A model generated the notes under the pieces. That model did no database searches and had not been told where the DNA came from. It was given only the letters and a program-made list of their open reading frames with translations. The position numbers and the translations under genes are program-made. Below are positions 1 to 6,302 of a DNA stretch of 6,424 bases, piece after piece (position 1 is the stretch's first letter; every line of letters starts with the position of its first letter). Where the stretch lies: positions 1-6,424 of the forward strand of contig JAUWMS010000151.1 in NCBI GenBank assembly GCA_030613045.1, given 5' to 3'. The stretch comes from Candidatus Latescibacterota bacterium. GTDB taxonomy: Bacteria > Latescibacterota > 4484-107.

Positions 1-171
1 AAAGGCCTCCTGCACGATGTCCTCGGCGTCGGCCATGCGGTGCACGCAGTTGAGCGCGGTGGCGTACGCCAGGTTCTCGTATTTGCGACCGAGCTGGGTG
101 AAGGCCTCCGTGTCTCCCGCGCGGGATCGGCGAACCAGCGCAGCGTCCTCTGTCGCGCTCTCGGATGTCAT
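1..171 (-). CDS. ECF-type RNA polymerase sigma factor, N-terminal part (runs off left edge)
   Basis: Only the first 57 codons are inside the window. The reading frame opens with ATG at 171, preceded by a strong AAAGGAG ribosome binding site at 176-182 with a 4-nt spacer. The translation shows the sigma-70 region 2 pattern of extracytoplasmic-function factors: an early ALVRRSRAGDTEAF segment (about residues 11-24), a helix around KYENLAYATAL (30-40), and the hallmark ADAEDIVQEAF (47-57), which is region 2.2, the surface that binds core polymerase. In known ECF factors regions 2 and 4 are joined by a short linker; region 4 and any C-terminal extension are outside the window, so the subgroup cannot be assigned. 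It lies 136 bp downstream of the alpha-mannosidase in the same direction. A functional link with that gene is conceivable but unproven. The family assignment is secure; the regulon is unknown. Confidence 0.88.
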   Translation of the reverse strand, partial: MTSESATEDAALVRRSRAGDTEAFTQLGRKYENLAYATALNCVHRMADAEDIVQEAF

Positions 172-307
172 GGGTCTCCTTTGAAGAAGCGGCGCAATTC
201 GGCGTTCACAATAAAGATGCACGGAGAACCCCGAAAGGAAAATCACACGGCGGATTTTTTTGAGAAAAAGAGGATTTTCTATCCCTTGTGAGCTTTCATC
301 CACGCTT
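172..307 (-). other. Intergenic spacer between alpha-mannosidase and sigma factor
   Basis: This 136-bp non-coding stretch is more A/T-rich than its flanks. It contains a possible weak terminator next to the mannosidase end (annotated separately), a short dyad AAAATC/GATTTT around 239-258, and the sigma-factor ribosome binding site AAAGGAG at 176-182. I looked for a promoter on the minus strand. The best -10-like hexamer, TATTGT, lacks a credible -35 partner, so no promoter is claimed. If the sigma gene has its own promoter it should lie here. Confidence 0.5.
262..286 (-). terminator. Possible weak intrinsic terminator after alpha-mannosidase
   Basis: Read on the minus strand, the sequence about 20 nt after the mannosidase stop codon has a small stem GGAT/ATCC (extendable by one G-U pair) with a 5-nt loop, followed by a T-rich run CTTTTTCTC. 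The position and U-run fit a rho-independent terminator, but the stem has only 4-5 pairs, so it may be weak or not function at all. Confidence 0.3.
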
Positions 308-2752
308 TTACTGAATTCCCACGATGTCCTCCTCCACGTGATTCACCCTTTGCATGCCTCGACCGGGAGCCTTCGGATCCAGCGACAGGGTGACGATTTC
401 GTGGGGCGGTACCTGCGCAATCGCCATTCCATCCAGGAGCTTGACTGCTCCACCGCGTCCCGATGCAGCGAGCACCCGAACAATGAGCCGATCCTCCGCT
501 TCGGCCTTTTTCACGGCGACCCACTCCAGATCATCGCTTTTCAAGGGCAGGAGGCTGCCTTTCGATCCGAAATCACCGGCGTGGGGGATCTCACGAGTTA
601 CGGTAAGAGGGCGGTTCAGCACGTCGGCCAGCGCCCGGGCCGCTTCCCGGTTGCATGCGCCGGCATGGGGCTTCAGGGCCAGCGTGAACTCGTGAGGTCC
701 CTGGTCGGTTACGTCGTAGCGCCGGTTTTTTTGCAGACGATGGGACATGTCGTGAGCATAAGGCGGACAGCGGAGGAGCGTCTGTTTTAAGACGCCGTTC
801 TCCGCGCTGTACGCATAAAGCCCGTCGTTGGCCACGGTCAATCCCAACAACGCTTCATCGGCCCGCCGTGAGAGATCAACCCAGCGCAGCGCGGGGTACT
901 CCCTTCCGTCGGCGAGTCTGGAAATGGCTCCGTGGGGAATCTCGGCGGTGACCGCGCTTTCGGTCGCTCTCAAGGGAAAGGCGGCTTTTAGCACTTTGTG
1001 GCTTCCGCGCCAGTTTAGATAGATGCGAATCCTGAGAAAGGGGGTGGCCGCGTCCAGGATAAACTCCTGCACCAACCTGGATTCCCCCCAGCGGGCTTCG
1101 GTGCGGATCTGTCCGCGCAGAGGGCCGCGATGGACGACCACAGGTTCCGACGCTCCTTCAAACCGGCTTTCGGCCTCCCCGTAGCGATCTATGCCGTGGC
1201 TCCAGGTATCGCTTCCGTCCGGGATGACCTCGAAGGTCATCGGCTGTTCGAGGACGCTCAGTCCTTCCGGCCCTTCCAGCGACGAGAGCATTCCGCTTTC
1301 TCTGTCTAACGTGGCCCGTACCAGACCGTTACTCAACGTCAGATTGTCCACCGTAACGGGATGTCTCAGTTCTGCGGTCTCACCTTGCCCCTCGAAGACG
1401 GAGTACACGCTGTATCCAAAAGGAGGCACTTCGACCGGAATGAGCAGTCGGATCATCGCATTCACCGCGGCTTCGGAGAAGACACGCTGGCAGGAGACGA
1501 ACCGGCCCTCCGCGTCGGCCACGCTGAGAACCTCGGGGGAAGCCCATTGAAACCAGGGCGCGCATGCCACGATCTCCCGGCGACGCCTTCCGGTGGCGTT
1601 GAACACGATAAAGCTCTGGCTGGCCGGTGCTTCGAGCGCGGGACGCGTGTCGATCCGCCGGGCCAGACGGCGCAGGGCGCGGGAGGTCACGTGGAGCGCA
1701 CGCTGTCGGACTCCTCCCAATTCCTGAACCGCGTCGTCGCACGCGCTTTTGATGCAGCTTCCGGCTAAGATGTCGTGGAACTGGTTGAAGAGCAACGTAG
1801 TCCAGTCCGCACGAAGCGCTTCCGAAGGATACGCATCCGTGTCGGTGGCCCAGGCTAAGGCGGCGAAGGTCTCGGCCTCCAACAGGGCGTTCTCCGCCAT
1901 CCGATTCATTTTCTTAATGTCGTGGACCGCGGAATAGCTCCCGATCGCGTGATACTGGAGTTCGTCGCACACTACAGGCAACGTGTTCGCCTCAGAATGG
2001 ACCTCATCGAAGAAGGTCTGAGGATCGCTGAAGCGCACCTCCACATCCTCCCTTTTCTGAAGTCTATGCACACAGGCCACCTGCGCCTTGGTAGGCCCGC
2101 CTCCATGATCTCCCACGCCGTAGAAACACATGGTGCTTTCTACATCCTGCGGCGACTGCGCGAGCACCGAATCGAAGTGCGCCTCGAAATCATCCTGAGA
2201 GGTCGTGTACGCACCGGGAATCCGAAAGACCAGCACCTCGGCCCCGTCCGGTCCCTGCCAGCGGAATAGATTCGATGGCAGGGGTTTCTCGTTTTGGTTC
2301 GGGCGCATCATCACGTAGGAGGTGAATCCGCATCCGGCCAGCAGGGACGGCAAGGTGGCCGCGTGTCCGAAGGAATCCACGCAGTACGCCGTCCGCACTG
2401 TGACGCCGAACCGCTCCGCAAAATAGCGCTTCCCCAACAACGCCTGTCTGATGAACGCCTCTCCGCAGGGCAGGTTGCAATCCGACTGAACGATCCATCC
2501 CCCGACGAGCTGCCATCGTCCCGAAGCCACGTACGGTTCGACTGCGGCGACGATCTCCGGATGGCTCTCCTCCAACCACTGATAGAGCACGGCGTCTCCC
2601 CGGGTGATCACCACCTCGTCATCATCGTTTAGAAGCTCCAGCGCGGCTTTGAAAGTCGCCGACGCCTCCTGCCATCCCTCACTCCAGCGCCACAGCCAGG
2701 CCGGGTCCAGATGGGCGTTTCCGATCATGTGGACGCGCTTTCGGGTTTTCAT
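308..2752 (-). CDS. Alpha-mannosidase, glycoside hydrolase family 38
   Basis: This 814-residue enzyme should hydrolyse terminal alpha-mannosides by the retaining, zinc-dependent GH38 mechanism. The N-terminal catalytic domain (about 6-275) begins with GNAHLDPAWLWRW, giving zinc ligands H14 and D16. VDSFGH supplies the nucleophile and zinc ligand D126. GVGDHGGGPTK (212-222) is a family signature. The alpha-mannosidase middle domain (about 280-355) carries FNQFHDILAGS, with the fourth zinc ligand at H326. The rest is the C-terminal beta-rich GH38C region. All four metal ligands are present. There is no signal peptide, so it is probably cytoplasmic and acts on imported oligosaccharides. I chose ATG at 2752 because GGAAGGG (2759-2765) sits 6 nt upstream. 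The in-frame ATG at 2758 abuts that site, and an upstream TTG at 2788 would add 12 residues unlike the family. The substrate linkage cannot be read from sequence, and no transporter or other glycosidase adjoins it. Confidence 0.95.
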   Translation of the reverse strand: MKTRKRVHMIGNAHLDPAWLWRWSEGWQEASATFKAALELLNDDDEVVITRGDAVLYQWLEESHPEIVAAVEPYVASGRWQLVGGWIVQSDCNLPCGEAFIRQALLGKRYFAERFGVTVRTAYCVDSFGHAATLPSLLAGCGFTSYVMMRPNQNEKPLPSNLFRWQGPDGAEVLVFRIPGAYTTSQDDFEAHFDSVLAQSPQDVESTMCFYGVGDHGGGPTKAQVACVHRLQKREDVEVRFSDPQTFFDEVHSEANTLPVVCDELQYHAIGSYSAVHDIKKMNRMAENALLEAETFAALAWATDTDAYPSEALRADWTTLLFNQFHDILAGSCIKSACDDAVQELGGVRQRALHVTSRALRRLARRIDTRPALEAPASQSFIVFNATGRRRREIVACAPWFQWASPEVLSVADAEGRFVSCQRVFSEAAVNAMIRLLIPVEVPPFGYSVYSVFEGQGETAELRHPVTVDNLTLSNGLVRATLDRESGMLSSLEGPEGLSVLEQPMTFEVIPDGSDTWSHGIDRYGEAESRFEGASEPVVVHRGPLRGQIRTEARWGESRLVQEFILDAATPFLRIRIYLNWRGSHKVLKAAFPLRATESAVTAEIPHGAISRLADGREYPALRWVDLSRRADEALLGLTVANDGLYAYSAENGVLKQTLLRCPPYAHDMSHRLQKNRRYDVTDQGPHEFTLALKPHAGACNREAARALADVLNRPLTVTREIPHAGDFGSKGSLLPLKSDDLEWVAVKKAEAEDRLIVRVLAASGRGGAVKLLDGMAIAQVPPHEIVTLSLDPKAPGRGMQRVNHVEEDIVGIQ

Positions 2753-2758
2753 AGCCAT

Positions 2759-2765
2759 CCCTTCC
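2759..2765 (-). promoter_or_regulatory. Ribosome binding site that sets the alpha-mannosidase start
   Basis: GGAAGGG on the minus strand lies 6 nt before ATG 2752. The alternative ATG at 2758 would leave no spacer, which favours the later start and a protein beginning MKTRKRVHMIGNAH, where GH38 proteins normally begin. Confidence 0.6.
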
Positions 2766-2786
2766 GTATTTGAGAGGCAAAGGTGC

Positions 2787-2803
2787 AAAAGACCGTGCGC
2801 GGT
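2787..2803 (-). terminator. Possible weak terminator hairpin upstream of alpha-mannosidase
   Basis: On the minus strand, ACCG-CGCA-CGGT forms a 4-bp GC-rich stem followed by CTTTT. It lies just after the SMP-30 remnant and about 35 nt before the mannosidase start, so it could end the HIT transcript. The stem is short. An overlapping CGGT around 2806-2809 could compete for the same ACCG arm. Confidence 0.25.
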
Positions 2804-2815
2804 GTACCGTTTACG

Positions 2816-2965
2816 TCAACTGATGAACCACGGTTCTCCGGGGATCCCAAGGGGCATCTTCGCAGTGTGCGTTCTCCCCAGATTCGCGATGTACCGCTCG
2901 TCGAAATCCGGCCCGCCGAATGCGCAGTTGGATGGATTTTTCAGGAGACGGGTATGATCCTCTGT
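2816..2965 (-). pseudogene. Remnant of an SMP-30/gluconolactonase-family gene (C-terminal ~49 codons only)
   Basis: Between the HIT stop codon and the mannosidase, one minus-strand frame reads as the C-terminal end of an SMP-30/gluconolactonase/LRE-family beta-propeller: TEDHTRLLKNPSNCAFGG, then PDFDERYIANLGRTHTAKM, ending LGIPGEPWFIS before TGA at 2816-2818. The family's last blade characteristically has a P-T/S-N-x-A-F-G-G-x-D block followed by Y-x-A-N-L-G. Full family members are about 280-350 residues; here everything upstream is missing. The frame is open only back to a TGA at 3008-3010 inside the HIT gene, and no ATG, GTG or TTG precedes the conserved part. It is therefore best read as a decayed fragment left by a deletion, not an expressed gene. 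Assignment is by pattern recognition of a short segment. Confidence 0.65.
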
Positions 2966-3450
2966 TACGGCGAAGGAGCGGAGCGCTTCAGCTTTTGATA
3001 CGTATCCTCAAGCGCCTCGGACATGACTTTGGTGTCTCCCACCACGGGCATGAAATTCGTGTCTCCCTCCCAGCGCGGGACGAGGTGCAGGTGCAGGTGA
3101 TCCGCGATTCCCGCTCCGGCGATCCGCCCGAGGTTCATCCCCACGTTGCATCCTTGTGCGCCCATCCGATCCGAGAGCGTTTTCACCCATTCTCCGGCCA
3201 GGCCCATCATTTCTTTCTTTTCCTCATCGGAAAGCGCACTCAGGTCCGCGGTGTGCCGGTAAGGTGCGATCAGAAGATGGCCGTTGTTGTAAGGGAATAG
3301 GTTCATCATCACAAAACAGGTTTTTCCCCGATAGAGGATCAGATTCTCCTCGTCCTGATTCTGTTTGGGCTTCTCACAGAAGATGCATCCGTCGTCCTTT
3401 TCTATGTTGAGGATGTATTTCATTCGCCACGGAGCCCATAGTTTTTTCAT
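2965..3450 (-). CDS. HIT-family protein (Fhit/AP4A phosphorylase-like histidine triad)
   Basis: This 161-residue cytoplasmic protein belongs to the histidine triad superfamily, which hydrolyses or transfers nucleotides from dinucleoside polyphosphates and related nucleotidyl conjugates. The N-terminal MKKLWAPWRMKYI is typical of the bacterial Fhit-like branch. A C-x2-C pair (C22, C25 in CIFCEKP) probably forms a structural zinc site with downstream histidines. NNGHLLIAPYRH (55-66) is the conserved beta-strand block. GAGIADHLHLHLVPRW contains the H-x-H-x-H triad at H118, H120 and H122, with the middle histidine expected to be the catalytic nucleophile. GDTNFMPV and TKV near the C-terminus complete the subgroup pattern. 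Length is normal for the group. ATG 3450 has AAAGGAG (3457-3463) at a 6-nt spacing. It follows the subtilase by 67 bp, and an SMP-30 fragment begins immediately at its stop. The exact substrate cannot be told from sequence. Confidence 0.94.
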   Translation of the reverse strand: MKKLWAPWRMKYILNIEKDDGCIFCEKPKQNQDEENLILYRGKTCFVMMNLFPYNNGHLLIAPYRHTADLSALSDEEKKEMMGLAGEWVKTLSDRMGAQGCNVGMNLGRIAGAGIADHLHLHLVPRWEGDTNFMPVVGDTKVMSEALEDTYQKLKRSAPSP

Positions 3451-3478
3451 CGGTTGCTCCTTTTGTCGATTTCCTTAT

Positions 3479-3511
3479 AGATTTCCAAAGTCTCGAAGAG
3501 TTTGGAAATCT
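3479..3511 (-). other. Perfect 11-bp inverted repeat between subtilase and HIT gene
   Basis: The arms at 3479-3489 and 3501-3511 are exact reverse complements (AGATTTCCAAA / TTTGGAAATCT) around an 11-nt loop that can itself pair as TCT-TCG-AGA. The hairpin begins 6 nt past the subtilase stop codon and ends 15 nt before the HIT ribosome binding site. On the minus strand it is not followed by a T-run, so it is not a standard intrinsic terminator for the subtilase message. On the plus strand it is followed by TTTTC, but no gene points that way. It may protect or process the mRNA 3' end. Confidence 0.6.
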
Positions 3512-3517
3512 TTTCAG

Positions 3518-5518
3518 TTAGCGCACCAGGCTCATTTTCCCCCGAAGAATCGCCCCCTCGCCTTCGATGACGTAAAAATAAATGCCGGAGCCGACGGGGT
3601 TGCCCGTTAGATTGCACCCATCCCAGAAGACGTTCCAGCGGTCGTTTTCCTCGCTATGTTCGGTTTCCCAAACCAACGCTCCGGACGGAGTAAAAATCCG
3701 CACGCAAACTGATTTGCTTTCCTCCACCGGAAACGAGAGGCACGTTCCCTTCGGGCCGAAGGGATTGGGAACATTGTACACCAGATCGCCCACGTCAATG
3801 GCCTCATGGAGTTTCACCTCGCAGCCCGTCAGGTCGTTCGGGATGGAGATGTCCTCCAGCCGAGCGGAAGCGTATCTCGGAGCGTTCACCGCCATCGTGT
3901 AGGTTCCGACCGGTACGTCTTTGAAAAGAAACCGTCCGGAACCGCCGGGGGTGGTGGAATTCTCGAAGGCATCGGAGAGAATAGCCACTGTGGCGATGGA
4001 AAGTGGCCGTCCGGAATCGGCATCCACGACCCGGCCATAGAGGTTATGCTCCGCGTTCATAGCCGCTTCGGCATTGATCAGGCCCCATCCCACTTCGTTG
4101 TCCGGACCCAGCGCATGATCGCCCGACCGGCGCATGGCCTCCCGCACTTCCATCGGTCCCCATGCAGGATGCGCCTGAAGCAAAAGCGCTGCCACGCCTG
4201 CGGTCAATGGCGCGGCATACGAGGTTCCTCTTGAAAGGGTATATAAGTCAGGCGCGCCGCCAGCCATCAGGATGTCCACGCCCGGAGCTGCCACATCCGG
4301 TTTGATGCGTCCGTCCGCCGTAGGGCCCCTCGAGCTGAATGCTGCGGGGCTTCCGTCCGGGTTCACCGCTCCGACTGCGATGACGCCATCTCCATCCGCC
4401 GGAAACAGGGCGTAATACCAGGGGTCATTTCCTTCGTTGCCCACCGCGTTGATTACTGTGACGCCCCGTTCGACGGCGCAATCAGCCGCCATTGTGATCC
4501 GGGCGGTGTTTCCATCCAAGTCCTCGTACGTATAATCTTCGCCGGTGCCCTCATCCCAGATGTTGTATCCGAGGGAGGTGGATACGATATCCGCGCCCAT
4601 CGAGTCGGCCCATTCCACGCCCGCGATCCAGTAGTCCTCCTCCACCGGGGTCTCGCTCGCCACGTCCTCGGTTCGGGCCAACAGATACTCTGCTCCGTAT
4701 GCGGGTCCGATCAGTGCCCCTTCTTTGTAGCCTCCGATCACTGAGAGTACCTGCGTGCCATGCGGATGGCCGCCTGCATCCTCGTCCCTATCCACAAAGT
4801 CCCATTGTTTCACTATGTTGATCCCCTCAAATGCCTCGTGATCCATGGAGTCGAATCCCGAATCCAACAGACAGATCCGCACACCGTTGCCGTCCCATCC
4901 CGCATCGTGCAGGGCGGGCACATGGATCATCGCCAGTTGGGCGTAGGAGTCTCCGTAGTTTAGACGATGCTGCGCTCCGACGGGCTTTCGAGCCTTACCG
5001 GATTTGCCGGTCTCCACCTTCTTCGGCACAGGATACCGGAATCGTGCCACCGGTGCCATGGAGCGGACAAAGGGGTATTTTTCCACCTCGACGATTTGTT
5101 CCGCAGTGGCCCGGACACTGACTCCGTTGAACCAGCGGGAGATCGTGCGCACCTTCAGGCCACATGCCTCGACGGCCTCCACGTAGTTTTGAAGCACCGG
5201 AAGATCGCGGAAGTCCGCTCCCGTTCTATACGGTGGCATTTTAGTCCTTCTTTTCAATATTCGGGGAGACGTCCGCTCTTCCCAGGCGCGACAGGCTTTT
5301 TCGTACTCCGCCCGATTCGTGATGCCCTTGTCCGTAAAAAAAAGCCACACTGAAATCGGCTCGTTCGGCTTCTCAGCCAGTTTGCGGGCAAGTTTCGGGG
5401 CTATCTTAGGCGCATCCGAAGCGGTGAAGAAGGACGCTTCAGGTTCCATCCCCATGGCCTGCACGGACAGCATGAGCAGGATGGTTAGAATCCAGCATGG
5501 CGGAAGGCTTTTTCTCAT
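3518..5518 (-). CDS. Secreted S8 subtilisin-like serine protease with C-terminal FlgD-like/sorting-like module
   Basis: This 666-residue exported protease has, in order: a signal peptide (about 1-23: basic MRK, hydrophobic ILTILLMLSVQA); a propeptide-like region (about 25-180) with the ISVWLFFTDKGI motif; the S8 catalytic domain (about 195-490); a carboxypeptidase-regulatory-like beta-sandwich (about 492-572, NLYGRVVDADSGRPL); and a C-terminal FlgD Ig-like or type IX sorting-like domain (about 578-666, from YNVPNPFGP to GSGIYFYVIEG and KMSLVR). The triad is intact: D219 (LLDSGFD), H253 (HPHGTQV) and S433 (RGTSYAAP), with oxyanion N361 (AVGNEG). The YEDLDGNTA segment before the oxyanion helix resembles S8 enzymes of Bacteroidota/Chlorobi-type bacteria. 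I prefer ATG 5518, with GGGGTGA at 5524-5530 as ribosome binding site; a GTG at 5527 would add three residues and overlap that site. It follows lolA by 69 bp. The protein substrate is unknown. Confidence 0.94.
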   Translation of the reverse strand: MRKSLPPCWILTILLMLSVQAMGMEPEASFFTASDAPKIAPKLARKLAEKPNEPISVWLFFTDKGITNRAEYEKACRAWEERTSPRILKRRTKMPPYRTGADFRDLPVLQNYVEAVEACGLKVRTISRWFNGVSVRATAEQIVEVEKYPFVRSMAPVARFRYPVPKKVETGKSGKARKPVGAQHRLNYGDSYAQLAMIHVPALHDAGWDGNGVRICLLDSGFDSMDHEAFEGINIVKQWDFVDRDEDAGGHPHGTQVLSVIGGYKEGALIGPAYGAEYLLARTEDVASETPVEEDYWIAGVEWADSMGADIVSTSLGYNIWDEGTGEDYTYEDLDGNTARITMAADCAVERGVTVINAVGNEGNDPWYYALFPADGDGVIAVGAVNPDGSPAAFSSRGPTADGRIKPDVAAPGVDILMAGGAPDLYTLSRGTSYAAPLTAGVAALLLQAHPAWGPMEVREAMRRSGDHALGPDNEVGWGLINAEAAMNAEHNLYGRVVDADSGRPLSIATVAILSDAFENSTTPGGSGRFLFKDVPVGTYTMAVNAPRYASARLEDISIPNDLTGCEVKLHEAIDVGDLVYNVPNPFGPKGTCLSFPVEESKSVCVRIFTPSGALVWETEHSEENDRWNVFWDGCNLTGNPVGSGIYFYVIEGEGAILRGKMSLVR

Positions 5519-5523
5519 AGGTG

Positions 5524-5530
5524 TCACCCC
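5524..5530 (-). promoter_or_regulatory. Ribosome binding site that sets the subtilase start
   Basis: GGGGTGA on the minus strand ends 5 nt before ATG 5518. The in-frame GTG at 5527 lies inside this motif, so using it as a start codon would remove the only good binding site. The later start also gives a conventional signal peptide beginning MRKS. Confidence 0.5.
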
Positions 5531-5538
5531 AATGGCAC

Positions 5539-5570
5539 GAAGTCAGAAATTTTTGAAATTTGCGAACTTC
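5539..5570 (-). other. A/T-rich dyad in the lolA-subtilase spacer
   Basis: Two nested inverted repeats occupy most of this 69-bp spacer: an outer GAAGT/ACTTC (5539-5543 and 5566-5570) and an inner AAATTT/AAATTT around a 3-nt loop. The internal loop is asymmetric and the inner stem is all A:T, so the RNA hairpin would be weak. There is no T-run after it in the transcript direction. It could be a protein-binding dyad, an A/T-rich upstream element, or chance. Confidence 0.35.
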
Positions 5571-5587
5571 TTGAAATGCAGGCCATC

Positions 5588-6244
5588 CTATCGCTGCTCC
5601 CTCATATCCACCACGTCCACGCCTTCCGGAATCTGAAAGGAGAAGAGCGCATCGTCCATTTTTGGATTGATCGCGACGTTTGAAAGGCGATACGTGGTTT
5701 CATCGCCATTCGAATCCACGTAAGCCACCTTCAGCACCACCCACTTTTTCGGATCCACCCACACCTTCATTTCCACTACGTCCGCATCTTTCTTTTTCTC
5801 CTTCGGAATCAGGCAGACAAGGTGGCATTTCTTCCCCCCCACGTTTTCCAGCGCAACGTACTGTGGCCGGTAATCCTCGCCATACTCGAAGAACAAATCT
5901 TCCCATTTGGGCATGCCTTGCATATCATTGTATGAGGTGAGGATGACCTGCTTGTTCGCATGGATATACGTCCACACTTGTTTTGCATCGCTGACCACCG
6001 TCTGCGTCTCCGTCTCCAAGCGAAACCGATGGGGCTTTTTCAGATAGAGCTTTCCCCTGAAGGTGTGCGTCTCTTTTGCCAATTTCCACTCGAAGGTCTG
6101 CTCGAAATCCGCGGAAAAGCGCTTCAGCTTTTCATACCGCTCCCGCACTTTTTTGATTACTTCCTCGCCGGTTATCGGGTAGGAAGCGCTTGTCAATAAC
6201 CCCAGTACGATCATAGCTATCAAGGCGATCCAGATTCGTCTCAT
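5588..6244 (-). CDS. lolA: Outer-membrane lipoprotein carrier protein LolA
   Basis: LolA is the periplasmic chaperone that takes lipoproteins from the inner-membrane LolCDE exporter and carries them to the outer membrane, shielding their acyl chains. The 218-residue product has a signal peptide (about 1-20: MRR, then hydrophobic IWIALIAMIVLGLL, with cleavage near TSA-S or SAS-Y). The family pattern follows: RYEKLKRFSADFEQTF (36-51), GKLYLKKPHRFR (64-75), VVSDAKQVWTYI (83-94) ending in KQVIL, VKVAYVDSNGDETTYRLSNV in the central-to-late part, and PEGVDVVD (206-213) at the end. Length is normal. ATG 6244 has GGGAGG (6249-6254) at a 4-nt spacing. A putative lytic transglycosylase ends 58 bp upstream and a secreted protease follows 69 bp downstream, giving an envelope-related cluster. 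LolA-like proteins vary, so a specialised paralogue cannot be excluded. Confidence 0.92.
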   Translation of the reverse strand: MRRIWIALIAMIVLGLLTSASYPITGEEVIKKVRERYEKLKRFSADFEQTFEWKLAKETHTFRGKLYLKKPHRFRLETETQTVVSDAKQVWTYIHANKQVILTSYNDMQGMPKWEDLFFEYGEDYRPQYVALENVGGKKCHLVCLIPKEKKKDADVVEMKVWVDPKKWVVLKVAYVDSNGDETTYRLSNVAINPKMDDALFSFQIPEGVDVVDMREQR

Positions 6245-6260
6245 AAAGCCTCCCGTTCGG

Positions 6261-6286
6261 GTGATTGGTTATTGGTGAGTGGTGAG
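6261..6286. repeat. Degenerate 7-bp tandem repeat upstream of lolA
   Basis: On the plus strand the spacer reads as successive heptamers GTGATTG, GTTATTG, GTGAGTG and a partial GTGAG, about 3.7 units with one or two changes each. It starts 7 bp beyond the lolA ribosome binding site and ends 16 bp before the stop codon of the upstream gene. Short G-T-x-A-T-T-G heptamer arrays are found in intergenic regions of various bacteria. Whether they do anything here is unknown. Confidence 0.6.
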
Positions 6287-6302
6287 GAGCGATTCGGCAT
6301 TT

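Noticed and set aside
239..258. Plus-strand terminator-like AAAATC...GATTTTTTT
   Set aside because: The stem is only 6 pairs and A/T-rich, and no plus-strand gene precedes it.
308..430. Possible rearrangement of the mannosidase C-terminus, because a V-N-x-x-E-E motif follows the P-P-H-E-I strand
   Set aside because: GH38 C-termini vary widely and I cannot align them here; there is no frameshift or internal stop, so ordinary divergence is enough.
260..790. Plus-strand open frame of about 176 codons opposite the mannosidase C-terminus
   Set aside because: It lies antisense to the well-supported GH38 gene, has no recognisable domain or ribosome binding site, and its composition is that of a shadow frame in GC-rich coding DNA.
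2753..2788. N-terminal extension of the mannosidase from a TTG codon at 2788
   Set aside because: The extra 12 residues are not family-like and there is no clear ribosome binding site for the TTG, while GGAAGGG is well placed for ATG 2752.
2604..2998. Plus-strand open frames spanning the HIT-mannosidase gap
   Set aside because: They run antisense to the mannosidase 5' end, the SMP-30 remnant and the HIT 3' end, and the products resemble no family; the minus-strand reading explains the conserved residues better.
3470..3480. TATAAG as a -10 promoter element for the HIT gene
   Set aside because: No reasonable -35 hexamer lies 16-18 nt upstream, and the element sits beside the hairpin arm, so the match is not sufficient.
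3479..3511. Intrinsic terminator of the subtilase gene
   Set aside because: The stem is strong, but in the transcript direction it is followed by ATAAGGAAA instead of a U-run; it is kept only as an inverted repeat of unknown role.
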